From positions 1 through 64,000 of the forward strand of contig NZ_JACESP010000016.1 in assembly GCF_013911755.1 (NCBI RefSeq): a stretch of DNA of 64,000 bases, given 5' to 3'. Below are positions 1-8,722 of the stretch, in pieces. The DNA is from Sphingosinicella sp. (lineage in GTDB: Bacteria > Pseudomonadota > Alphaproteobacteria > Sphingomonadales > Sphingomonadaceae). Both the position numbers and the translations under genes were made by a program. The notes under the pieces are model-generated. The model was given only the letters and a program-made list of their open reading frames with translations. It did no database searches and was not told the origin of the DNA. Each line of letters starts with the position of its first letter. The first letter of the stretch is position 1.

Positions 1-1077
1 GGCGATACGCCGGCGTTCGTCGTCTACACCGGCGGTACCACCGGGCGGCCGAAAGGCGTCGTGCACAAGAATCGCTCGCTGGTGACCAATCTGCTGCTGC
101 AGACGAGCGAATGCGAATTGCCGCAGGAGATGCGCTTTCTGGCGGTGACGCCGATCAGCCATGCCTCGTTCCTGTTCATTCTTCCCACCCTGCTGCGCGG
201 CGGCGAACTCGTGCTGCGCGCCAAGTTCGATCCTGCACGGTTTGTGGAGGAGCTGCACACGCATCGCATCACGGCGACCTTCCTCGTCCCGACAATGATC
301 TATGTGCTCCTCGACCGGCCGGAAATCTGGGAGCGCGGCGCAGGGCCGCTGCAGACGCTGGTCTACGGCGCCTCGCCGATGTCGCCCGCGAAGCTCGCCA
401 AGGCCATCGAGGCTTTCGGTCAGATCTTCGTGCAGGTCTATGGGCAGATCGAGTGCCCCAACATCATCAGCGTGCTCGGCAAGGCCGATCATGATCTCAT
501 GCGTCCGCACATGCTGAAATCGTGCGGATTTCCAAGCGCGGCGACTTCGGTGGCGCTGATGGACGACAATCTCGATCCCGTACCGATGGGCGAAATCGGC
601 GAGATCTGCGCACGTGGTCCGCTGGTGATGGAAGGCTATTGGAAGCGCCCCGACGCAACCGAAGAGGCGATGGGCGGGGGCTGGCTGCGCACCGGCGACA
701 TGGGGCGGATGGACGAGAACGGCTACCTCTTCATCGAGGATCGAAAGAAAGACCTGATCATCTCTGGCGGCTTCAACGTGATCCCGCGCGACATCGAAGA
801 GGTTCTCAATCGCCACCCCGACGTGTCGATCGCAGCCGTGGTGGCGACGCCTGACGAGAAGTGGGGCGAGGCGGTGTTGGCGGTTGTCGTGCCGCAGCGC
901 GCGGACTTTGCCGACGCGGCCGCTCTGATCGCGTGCGTGCGCGATGCCAAGGGCGCGCTGTGTGCGCCCAAGCGCGTGGAATTCGTCGCCGAACTGCCGC
1001 TGACGCCGCTCGGCAAGCCCGACAAGAAAGCGCTCCGCGCCCGCTATTGGGCCAGTGCCGAACGCGCGGTGAACTGA
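1..1077 (+). CDS. Acyl-CoA ligase (AMP-binding), 5'-truncated by window edge
   Basis: ANL-superfamily ligase that activates a carboxylic acid with ATP and CoA through an acyl-adenylate. The frame is open from base 1, so the true start lies outside the window; the GTG at 61 is internal, because the P-loop YTGGTTGRPKG is encoded before it. Further motifs are the GYWKRP segment, the TGD motif, the hinge stretch GYLFIEDRKKDLIISGG, and the C-terminal catalytic-Lys segment LTPLGKPDKKAL. The substrate cannot be told. The stop is 1 nt before the next ATG, so it is almost certainly co-transcribed with the hydrolase and thiolase that follow, which suggests activation of a catabolite before beta-oxidation-like steps. 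Confidence 0.93.
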   Translation, partial: GDTPAFVVYTGGTTGRPKGVVHKNRSLVTNLLLQTSECELPQEMRFLAVTPISHASFLFILPTLLRGGELVLRAKFDPARFVEELHTHRITATFLVPTMIYVLLDRPEIWERGAGPLQTLVYGASPMSPAKLAKAIEAFGQIFVQVYGQIECPNIISVLGKADHDLMRPHMLKSCGFPSAATSVALMDDNLDPVPMGEIGEICARGPLVMEGYWKRPDATEEAMGGGWLRTGDMGRMDENGYLFIEDRKKDLIISGGFNVIPRDIEEVLNRHPDVSIAAVVATPDEKWGEAVLAVVVPQRADFADAAALIACVRDAKGALCAPKRVEFVAELPLTPLGKPDKKALRARYWASAERAVN

Positions 1078-1078
1078 G

Positions 1079-2914
1079 ATGTACGGCGCCCGCTCCCTTC
1101 CGCTGGGCATCGTGGCGAGCGTGCTTGCCCTTGCGGCGATATCGGCGTGCGCGCCGGTCGCCGGGCCTGCGGTTCGACATGCCGATTATCCATCGGCTGA
1201 TCTGCCTCAGCGCGCGCATTCGCTTTACGTCCAGGGCTCAGGCGGAGACCGCCTTGCGGTCGATCTCTATCTTCCCCGGCGCGCTGCGAACGAACGCGTG
1301 CCGACGCTAGTGGTGAGCAGCCGCTATGGCCGCCGCGGCGAAGTGAAGGTGCACTTCGCCAACGAATGGACGCAGCGCGGCTATGCGCTCGTGGTGTTCG
1401 ATTCCGTCGGCAGCGGCGCGTCGAGCGGCGTGCGCGAGGCGGAACTCAGCGACACGGAGATCGCGGATGTGGGCGCGATCAGCCGCTGGGCCGCGTCGCA
1501 AGGCTGGAGCAATGGCGCAGTCGTGCTGATGGGCCTCTCGTACAGCGCCGATACGGCCGATCTCGGCACGACGCTGGGCGACCCTGCGATCCGCGCTGCG
1601 ATCGTGCGCTCCGCCGAAAGCGATCCTTATCGCCACCTGTTCTTCCCGGGCGGGGTCGCCAACGCGATGATGCGCGATCTGTGGGGTTCGGCCGTCGCGG
1701 GCAAGGATCGCAGCGTGGCGTGCATCGCCGACGCGGCGGCCTGCGCCGGCATGGTCCATATCGGGCCGGTCGATGGCGATGAAGACTATGCGAAGGCGCG
1801 CACGGCGCTGCGCGATCACCTCGCCAATGCGCGGCTCGATACCGATCTGCTCGGCGTCACCTACGCAGACGATCCTCTACCCGGGCGAAATTTTTCCATC
1901 GCGAGCATGGGGACGGTCGCACGCGCCGACGCCGTGCGCAAAGCCCGCGTGCCGGCACAGGTGTGGGGCAGTTGGCTCGACGCGGGCACCGCGCAATCGG
2001 CGCTGGAGCGTTTCGCGCTTTCGAAAGGTGTGCCGGTGGAGGTGCGCATCACCGCCGCGTCGCATGGCGCCTACGCCGGGGCCGATCCGTTCAAGCCGCA
2101 ACCGCAGCCGCCGGTTCCTTCGGTGCAGCGGCAATTCGATCTGCTCGCGGATTTCGCCGATCGTGCGCTTTCCGGCGCGGCGACACGCGCGATTCGCTAC
2201 GCCATCCTCGGCACCGATGTATGGCGGCAAACCCCGGTGTGGCCGCCGGTCGGCATCGAACCGCGTCGATTCTATCTCGGCGAAAGCGATCTGCGCGGCG
2301 ACGCCGGCGCGTCGGAGATCGTGGTCTCATACAAGGTCGATTTCAACGCGACGACGGGGTCGGCCAATCGCTGGACCGCCAACAACGGCGTCATTCCCGA
2401 TTACGCGGGATGGCCCGGTAGGAATGCATCGCTGGCGCGTTTCACCTCCGCGCCGTTCACGCAGGATTTCGAACTCGCGGGCGCGCCGCGCATCGCCCTG
2501 ACGCTCAGTTCAACGCACGAAGATGGGGCGGTGTTCGCCTATCTCGCGGTTCAGCGTCCCGACGGCCGCCTGGTCTATCTCACGGAAGGGATGCTCCGCG
2601 TGCTGCATCGGCGCGTGCGCGAAGAAGACGGCGGCGCGCTTCAGCGCTCGTTCCGGCGCGCGGACGTCCAGCCGATGGTTCCCGGCGAAATGGCGCGCAT
2701 CGTCTTCGATGCATTTCCGGTCGCGGCGCGCATCGGCGCCGGGGATCGGCTGGTGCTGCTGCTCGCCGGCGCGGACCGGGACACGTTCGCGCGCTATCCG
2801 ACCACGGGCGACCCGATCTGGAGCCTCGATGTCGGCGGCGCCGACGCAAGCTTCATCGATATTCCACTGCGCCCCTGGTCGAGCGGCGCCGCGGGCGAAA
2901 CACAAGGCCTCTGA
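1079..2914 (+). CDS. CocE/NonD-family (X-Pro dipeptidyl-peptidase S15-like) serine hydrolase, lipoprotein
   Basis: Alpha/beta hydrolase of 611 aa. The N-terminus has a hydrophobic signal ending in ISAC with Cys24, a good lipobox, so it is probably a membrane-anchored periplasmic lipoprotein. The nucleophile elbow GLSYSAD places Ser154 as catalytic; CocE relatives usually have GxSYxG, so the second Gly is replaced here. The C-terminal half fits the jelly-roll domain of the S15/CocE family, whose members cut esters or amides. Its place between an acyl-CoA ligase and a thiolase suggests it releases a carboxylic acid from an ester or amide substrate (inference). ATG at 1079 lies 1 nt after the ligase stop. 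Confidence 0.88.
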   Translation: MYGARSLPLGIVASVLALAAISACAPVAGPAVRHADYPSADLPQRAHSLYVQGSGGDRLAVDLYLPRRAANERVPTLVVSSRYGRRGEVKVHFANEWTQRGYALVVFDSVGSGASSGVREAELSDTEIADVGAISRWAASQGWSNGAVVLMGLSYSADTADLGTTLGDPAIRAAIVRSAESDPYRHLFFPGGVANAMMRDLWGSAVAGKDRSVACIADAAACAGMVHIGPVDGDEDYAKARTALRDHLANARLDTDLLGVTYADDPLPGRNFSIASMGTVARADAVRKARVPAQVWGSWLDAGTAQSALERFALSKGVPVEVRITAASHGAYAGADPFKPQPQPPVPSVQRQFDLLADFADRALSGAATRAIRYAILGTDVWRQTPVWPPVGIEPRRFYLGESDLRGDAGASEIVVSYKVDFNATTGSANRWTANNGVIPDYAGWPGRNASLARFTSAPFTQDFELAGAPRIALTLSSTHEDGAVFAYLAVQRPDGRLVYLTEGMLRVLHRRVREEDGGALQRSFRRADVQPMVPGEMARIVFDAFPVAARIGAGDRLVLLLAGADRDTFARYPTTGDPIWSLDVGGADASFIDIPLRPWSSGAAGETQGL

Positions 2915-2938
2915 GAGGGGCGAGGAGGGAGATTCATT

Positions 2939-4117
2939 ATGACAAAAGTGTTGGTCGCCGGTGTGGGCATGACGGACTTCTACAAGCCCGGAAAAAGCCC
3001 CGATTACACCGAACTCGGCAGAGACGCCGCGCTTGCCGCGATCACGGATGCGGGGATCGGCTACCGGGACATCGAGCACGTCTATGCCGGTTACGTGTTT
3101 GGCGATTCCGTGGCGGGCCAGCGCGCGATCTATCAGCTCGGCCTCACGGGGGCGCCGATCTTCAACGTCACCAACTCCTGCGCCACGGGTTCAACCGCGC
3201 TCTTTCTGGCGCGGCAGGCGATCCTTTCGGGGCAGGCGGAATGCGCGCTGGCGGTGGGGTTCGATCAGATGGCGCCGGGGCCGATCCTGATGGCCTATGG
3301 CGATCGCCCCGCGCCGCTCGGGCGGCATCTCGAAAAGCTCGCTGCCGCGGGCGGCCAGACGGACGGCGCATATCTGCCCGAATTCTACGGCTACGCGGGC
3401 AAGGAATACCAGCAGCGCTACGGTGCGGCGTCGGAAACATTCGCGCAGATCGCGGTGAAGGCACGCCGCCATGCGGCGCACAATCCCAAGGCGCTGTTCC
3501 GCACCCCGATCACCCTGGAAGAGGTGATGGCCGCGCCGCCGCTCAGTCCGCCGATCACACGCTTGCAGGCGTGCCCGCCCACCTGCGGCGGCGCGGCGGC
3601 AGTGCTGTGCACGGAAGCGTTCGCGCGCAGGCATGGGCTCACGCCCCGTGTCGAGATCGTCGGGCAGGCGCTCGAAACCGATCATGACGATGTGTTCGAT
3701 ACGGGGAGTATGCTGGCGCTCATTGGCCCGACGATGGCTGCCGCCGCCGCACGGAAGGTATACGAACAAGCCGGTTGGGGGCCGCGCGATGCGCAGGTGG
3801 TGGAGCTTCACGACTGCTTCACCGTCAACGAACTCGTGATGTACGAGGCGCTTGGTTTTGCCGGGGAGGGCGAAGCCGAGAAGCTCGTGCGCGATGAAGA
3901 CAATACCTATGGCGGCGCCTGGGTGATGAATCCTTCGGGTGGGCTCCTGTCCAAGGGCCACCCGCTTGGCGCAACAGGCCTCGCGCAATGCTTCGAACTC
4001 GTCGAACAATTGCGCGGCAATGCAGAGGGGCGTCAGGTCGATGGCGCCAGGCGCGCGATTCAACACAATCTCGGTTTGGGAGGCGCCTGCGTCGTCACGG
4101 CGTACGCGGCGATTTAG
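2939..4117 (+). CDS. Thiolase-family protein, SCP-x/lipid-transfer type
   Basis: A 392-aa thiolase-fold protein of the SCP-x/acetyl-CoA acetyltransferase-like branch, which typically acts on branched-chain or sterol side-chain 3-ketoacyl-CoAs. Active-site Cys81 lies in NSCATGSTA, the His motif KGHPLGATG is near the C-terminus, and a second Cys occurs in LGGACVV. HDCFTVNE is also typical of this branch. A strong ribosome-binding site (GAGGAGGGAG) precedes ATG 2939. No DUF35 OB-fold partner is encoded beside it, although such partners often accompany this thiolase class. Thiolytic cleavage or a retro-aldol-type role is possible; the substrate is unknown. Confidence 0.9.
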   Translation: MTKVLVAGVGMTDFYKPGKSPDYTELGRDAALAAITDAGIGYRDIEHVYAGYVFGDSVAGQRAIYQLGLTGAPIFNVTNSCATGSTALFLARQAILSGQAECALAVGFDQMAPGPILMAYGDRPAPLGRHLEKLAAAGGQTDGAYLPEFYGYAGKEYQQRYGAASETFAQIAVKARRHAAHNPKALFRTPITLEEVMAAPPLSPPITRLQACPPTCGGAAAVLCTEAFARRHGLTPRVEIVGQALETDHDDVFDTGSMLALIGPTMAAAAARKVYEQAGWGPRDAQVVELHDCFTVNELVMYEALGFAGEGEAEKLVRDEDNTYGGAWVMNPSGGLLSKGHPLGATGLAQCFELVEQLRGNAEGRQVDGARRAIQHNLGLGGACVVTAYAAI

Positions 4118-4153
4118 CAACACGGATTCGCGAAAAAAGGGGAGGGAAACCTT

Positions 4154-6301
4154 ATGTCACGTACACTCAAATTCTGTCTGCTCGCTGCAAGCTGCACCGG
4201 GGCAAGCGTGTCCTTGCCGGCCGTGGCGCAGACCGTTTCGGAAGAAATCGTCGTCACCGCGCGCAAGCGCGAGGAAAGCGTGCAAGACGTTCCGATCGCA
4301 ATCTCCGTGATCGGCGCGCAGCAGATCAAGGACATGAAGCTCGCCAACGTCGATGATATTGCCGGCATCCTGCCCAACGTCGTGAATTCCGGCGGCGGCC
4401 AGGGCGGCGATACGTTCGCGATCCGCGGCCTTTCGACCACATCGAACAATCCCGGATTTGAAACCGGCATCGGCATGTATATCGACGAGGTTTACATCGG
4501 CCGTCAGTTCGCGTTCGTGACCCCGATCTTCGATCTGCAGCGGATCGAAGTGCTCCGCGGCCCGCAAGGCACGCTGTTCGGCCGCAATACGATCGGCGGC
4601 GCGATCAGCCTGACCACGCTTGCGCCGAGCGATACGTTCGAGGCGTCCGCGCAGGTCTCGGCAGGCGAATATGATCTTGTCGAAGGCGGTTTCCGGCTGA
4701 GCGGCCCGATTGGCGGGAACGGCTTCCGGGCGAGCCTGTCTGCCCAAATCAGGGAACGCGACGGCTTTCTGAAGGATTTCGCCACGGGCGCGGACTATAA
4801 CGGCCAGTCATCCATCAACACCCGCGCCAGTTTCGTTTTCGAGCCCAGCGACACGGTGCGCATTCGCGCGGCCGTGGATTATTACGAAGACGACAATGTC
4901 GATTCCATGATGGACATTCGTGGCGGTGCGCTTGCAGCGGCGGATCCGTATCCGGTATCGAAGCGCCGCATCGGTACGAATTTCAAGTCGTTCGGTAGCC
5001 GCGAGTCGCTTGGCGGTATGGTGCGGTTCGATGCCGACCTTGGATGGACGAATTTGGTGTCGATCTCGGCGCTGCGCAGACATGAAACCAGGGGCCTGCT
5101 CGATCAGGATTTCAGTGTGGCTGATATTTCCTTCACCGGGCGTACCGAAAAGCAGGAGCAGTTCAGCCAGGAAATCCGCCTGCAATCGCCGGCCAACGCA
5201 GCGTTCTCATACGTCGTGGGCGCTTATTATTTCCACGAAGAGCTGGATTCGATCACCACTGCGAACCTTGGCGCCGATGTGCTCGGCTCGCCGGAAACAG
5301 CCTTTACAACGGCGGACGTCAATTCCGACTCATGGGCGCTCTTCGGCAACGTCGAGGTCGATCTCAGCGAACGCCTCGCGATCGGCGGCGGGCTGCGCTA
5401 CACGGCGGAAAACAAGGATCTCGACTTTGCTCAGACGCTTTCGCCCGGCGCATTCCTGTTGCCGTTGCTCGGCATCGCCATTGAAGTCCCGGCGCTCAGG
5501 AATTCGACCGACGAAGGCGAATGGTCTGGCAACGCATACATAAATTACAAGCCAACCGAAGACATCCTCGCCTATGCGAGCTATTCGCGTGGTTACAAGG
5601 CCGGGGGTTTCAATGCCACGATCATCGGCACCACGCCGTCTGATCTGTCGTTCGCCGCCGAGTTCGTCGACAGCTACGAAATCGGCCTGAAGACATCGTG
5701 GATGAACGATCGCGTGCGTCTCAACATCGCGGCGTTCCACATCGACTATGCCGACAAGCAGGAGCAGAGCCTCGTCGGCACGACCTTCATCGTGAACAAC
5801 GCGGCGTCGGCCGATAGCGACGGCTTCGAAATCGAACTGTTCGCGTCACCGACGGATCACCTCACGATCATGGGCGGCATCGGCTATACCGATGCGAAAT
5901 ACGGAACCTACCTCGGATGCAGCGTCGATGGGCTGGGCGATCCGGTGGACTGTTCTGGAAACCGGTTGCAGAACGCCCCGCGCTGGACCGCGAGCCTTGC
6001 TGGCCGCTACGAGCAGCCGATCAGCGACAATCTCACCGCCTTCCTCGGCGGCGACATTGCCTATCGGGACGACGCCTATGTGTCCTCGCTCAACAATCCG
6101 AACTACCTGCACGAAAAGCGCACGATCGTGAATGCGCAGGTCGGCATCGAAGGCGCGGAAGGGCGCTGGCGGCTCACGTTCTGGGGCAAGAACATCTTCG
6201 ATAACGACGCTTCGGAATTGTCGTTCGATTTCCTCGGCACCGACTACACGATGTTGGTCGCTCCCAGAACGCTCGGTGTCGAACTGGGCTTTTCATTTTG
6301 A
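4154..6301 (+). CDS. TonB-dependent outer-membrane receptor
   Basis: 715 aa with a signal peptide (cleavage likely near residue 26, after PAVAQ). The plug begins with a TonB-box-like EEIVVTARKREESVQDVP. RIEVLRGPQGTLFGRN, a plug hallmark, and GYKAGGFN in the barrel are seen, and the protein ends in Phe (LGFSF) as outer-membrane barrels do. There is no N-terminal STN domain, so it is a transporter rather than a signal transducer. Sphingomonad receptors of this form are commonly placed in catabolic operons. Its position 36 nt after the thiolase suggests that it imports the compound degraded by this cluster. RBS AGGGGAGGGAAA precedes ATG. Confidence 0.95.
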   Translation: MSRTLKFCLLAASCTGASVSLPAVAQTVSEEIVVTARKREESVQDVPIAISVIGAQQIKDMKLANVDDIAGILPNVVNSGGGQGGDTFAIRGLSTTSNNPGFETGIGMYIDEVYIGRQFAFVTPIFDLQRIEVLRGPQGTLFGRNTIGGAISLTTLAPSDTFEASAQVSAGEYDLVEGGFRLSGPIGGNGFRASLSAQIRERDGFLKDFATGADYNGQSSINTRASFVFEPSDTVRIRAAVDYYEDDNVDSMMDIRGGALAAADPYPVSKRRIGTNFKSFGSRESLGGMVRFDADLGWTNLVSISALRRHETRGLLDQDFSVADISFTGRTEKQEQFSQEIRLQSPANAAFSYVVGAYYFHEELDSITTANLGADVLGSPETAFTTADVNSDSWALFGNVEVDLSERLAIGGGLRYTAENKDLDFAQTLSPGAFLLPLLGIAIEVPALRNSTDEGEWSGNAYINYKPTEDILAYASYSRGYKAGGFNATIIGTTPSDLSFAAEFVDSYEIGLKTSWMNDRVRLNIAAFHIDYADKQEQSLVGTTFIVNNAASADSDGFEIELFASPTDHLTIMGGIGYTDAKYGTYLGCSVDGLGDPVDCSGNRLQNAPRWTASLAGRYEQPISDNLTAFLGGDIAYRDDAYVSSLNNPNYLHEKRTIVNAQVGIEGAEGRWRLTFWGKNIFDNDASELSFDFLGTDYTMLVAPRTLGVELGFSF

Positions 6302-6349
6302 TCGAGCGTAAACAGGGTCGCGCGGTGCGAGCGGAAGCGGAGGCGAATT

Positions 6350-7918
6350 GTGGTGCATAGAAAGACTTTGGTACGGCTCCTTGCCGGATTACCGTTGCTC
6401 CTGGGGCTTGCTACGCCGGTGGCCCGCGCCAGTGAACCCGCTTCACAGGAAGCGCCCAGCTTCGCTGCGTTCGACGCCTATGTCGAACAGGCGATGCGGG
6501 CCTGGCGTGTGCCGGGCATGGCGATCGCCATCGTGCGGCGGGACCGCGTGCTGCATTTGCGCGGCTATGGCGTGCGCGAGGAGGGCAAGAGCGGCGCGGT
6601 CGATGCCGATACGGTGTTCGCTATCGGCTCGAACGGCAAGAGCTTCACGGCGGTGACGCTCGGGGCGCTCGAAGACGGCGGCGCGATCGACCTGCGCAGT
6701 CCGATCGTGAATACGCTTCCGCGCTTTCGGATGCAGGACGCTTATGCCAACGACAATGTGACGTTCGAGGATGCGCTCGGTCATCGCAGCGGCCTCGCCA
6801 CGCAATCGGGGCTGGCGGCCTGGTACATGTTCGGCGCGAATGTGGAGGAACTCGTCGCCTCGGTCGCACACATGCCGCCTGCGCGTCCGTTCCGCGCCGG
6901 TTTCGCGTACAACAACACGATGTTTGCCGTGGCCGCCGCGGCCGCCTCGGCGACGACGGGTCTGTCGTATGAAGAGCTGGTGCGCACGAAAGTGCTGCAG
7001 CCGCTGCGGATGACGCGCTCCAGCTCAACGCTCGATATCACGGCGCGCGGCAACGTCGCCACGCCGCACGCGTACGTCGCCGGCGTGCCGACACCGGTGC
7101 CGTACCATCCGGTGCTGGGCGCATCGGCCGCCGGATCGATCAACTCCACCGCGCGCGACATGGCGCGCTATGTGCGCATGATGATGAATGGCGGCACGCT
7201 TGACGGCGTGCAGGTTCTGCGGCCGGAGACGGCGGCGCGCGTGCAGCAATTGCGCCACGTGTTCGTCGATGACGAAATGATGGATATGCGCCAGCTGATC
7301 GGTGCCCTGCAGGAGCCCGGGCGCATCACCAATCTTGGATACGGTCTGGGTCTGGCAAGCATGACCTATGACGGCGCCACCTACACGCTGCATGGCGGCG
7401 GCATCGATGGGATGACGTCTTGGATGGCGTGGTCGCCCGAGGACGATATCGGCTTCGTTGCACTGACCAACGGCGGCAATATCGCAGTGCCGGCCGCAAT
7501 GATGTTCAAAGCCGTTCGACCGCTGATCGGTTTGCCGGATGACGACGTTCTGGCGCGCGTCGAACCTCTGCGCAGCGCACTGACCGCGGGGCCTTCGCTG
7601 CCGCAGGTAAGCGAGCGCCTGCCCGCGATCGCGCCAGCCTCGGCGCTCGTGGGCGCGTATGCCAATCGGTTGGGCGCGTTTCACATCACCGACGGCGCGC
7701 GTATACGGCTTGATCGTACCGGCTATGAGGGCGCGCTCACCCATCTCTCCGGCGGGCGTTACGCGGTGAGGTGGGACAATCCTGCGCTACCCGTTTGGGC
7801 CTTCGACATCGAACTCGCGGCGGACGGATCGATCGGCGGATTGCGCGGCATCGGTTTCGACAGCACTCCCTGGTTTGCCATCGATCCCGTCTTCACGCGC
7901 CAGCGCGACAAGCGCTAA
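6350..7918 (+). CDS. Serine hydrolase, class C beta-lactamase / esterase family
   Basis: 522-aa secreted enzyme of the beta-lactamase-related (PBP4*/EstB-like) family. A signal peptide covers roughly residues 1-28 (cleavage after ARA). Catalytic motifs in order are SNGK (SxxK) in FAIGSNGKSFTAV, YNN (YxN) in FAYNNTMF, and HGGG in place of the KTG/HxG motif. A C-terminal extension of about 120 aa forms an extra domain. The start is GTG 6350 or the adjacent GTG 6353, chosen for a GGAGG site 6-9 nt upstream. It probably hydrolyses an ester or amide in the periplasm for the same uptake-and-catabolism module rather than acting as a resistance beta-lactamase (inference). Confidence 0.88.
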   Translation: MVHRKTLVRLLAGLPLLLGLATPVARASEPASQEAPSFAAFDAYVEQAMRAWRVPGMAIAIVRRDRVLHLRGYGVREEGKSGAVDADTVFAIGSNGKSFTAVTLGALEDGGAIDLRSPIVNTLPRFRMQDAYANDNVTFEDALGHRSGLATQSGLAAWYMFGANVEELVASVAHMPPARPFRAGFAYNNTMFAVAAAAASATTGLSYEELVRTKVLQPLRMTRSSSTLDITARGNVATPHAYVAGVPTPVPYHPVLGASAAGSINSTARDMARYVRMMMNGGTLDGVQVLRPETAARVQQLRHVFVDDEMMDMRQLIGALQEPGRITNLGYGLGLASMTYDGATYTLHGGGIDGMTSWMAWSPEDDIGFVALTNGGNIAVPAAMMFKAVRPLIGLPDDDVLARVEPLRSALTAGPSLPQVSERLPAIAPASALVGAYANRLGAFHITDGARIRLDRTGYEGALTHLSGGRYAVRWDNPALPVWAFDIELAADGSIGGLRGIGFDSTPWFAIDPVFTRQRDKR

Positions 7919-7927
7919 GGTCAGCGC

Positions 7928-8722
7928 ATGATGTCCGAGCCGTCATTGCAGGTCGAACGGGTCGATGGCTATTTGCGCCTGACACTCAATAGACCCCGAC
8001 AGCGCAATGCCCTCGACGCCGTGCTGCAGGGCGCGCTGCGCGAAGCGTTGGAACAGGCCGCCGGCGATCCTGCCGTGCGTGCCGTACTCCTGCGTGCCGA
8101 GGGGGCCGGGTTCTGCGCGGGGCAGGATCTCGGGGAGGGCTTCGAATTCGATGGTCGTTCGGCCGAGGCGCTGACGGCACCCATCGCGCAGGGTCTTAAC
8201 CCGCTTGTCCAGGCGCTGGCCGATGCGCCGTTCCCGACCGTGTGCGCAGTGAATGGCGTGGCGGCGGGCGCGGGATTCGGGCTCGCGCTGGCGTGCGACT
8301 ACATCCTTGCGGCCGAAGACGCGACCTTCATGTGCGCCTTCTCGCGGCTCGGGCTCGCGCCCGATTCCGGGGTGAGCTTTCACTTGCCGCGTTTGCTCGG
8401 CGAGCGGCGCGCGCTTGCGCTTGCGATGCTCGACGAGCCGATCTCCGCGCGGCAGGCCGAAGCATGGGGCCTTGTGTGGAAGGTCGCTCCGCGGAATGCG
8501 CTCGACGCCGAAGCTGAAGCGCTCACGGCGACGTTGGCGTGCAAGGCAACGAAGGCGCTGGCGCTCACCAAGCGGGCAATGCGCAGCGCGTTCGCACACG
8601 ATCTGCGCGAACATCTGATGTTCGAACGCCGCCTCCAGATGGAAGCGGTGATGACCGAGGATGTGCGAGAAGGCGTCGCCGCGTTTCAGGAACGGCGCAA
8701 GCCCGTGTTCAAGGGACTATAG
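7928..8722 (+). CDS. Enoyl-CoA hydratase/isomerase family protein, PaaG-like
   Basis: 264-aa crotonase-fold enzyme. The oxyanion-hole segments are GFCAGQDL and NGVAAGAGFGLALACDY. The sequence LGLAPDSGVS carries an Asp in the position used by delta3-delta2 enoyl-CoA isomerases and PaaG, while the glutamate of classical hydratases is absent; an isomerase is therefore at least as likely as a hydratase. It starts 9 nt after the serine-hydrolase stop, with AAGG upstream of ATG. It overlaps the end of the convergent double-TetR gene by 6 nt. It probably completes the acyl-CoA degradation operon headed by the ligase. Confidence 0.9.
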   Translation: MMSEPSLQVERVDGYLRLTLNRPRQRNALDAVLQGALREALEQAAGDPAVRAVLLRAEGAGFCAGQDLGEGFEFDGRSAEALTAPIAQGLNPLVQALADAPFPTVCAVNGVAAGAGFGLALACDYILAAEDATFMCAFSRLGLAPDSGVSFHLPRLLGERRALALAMLDEPISARQAEAWGLVWKVAPRNALDAEAEALTATLACKATKALALTKRAMRSAFAHDLREHLMFERRLQMEAVMTEDVREGVAAFQERRKPVFKGL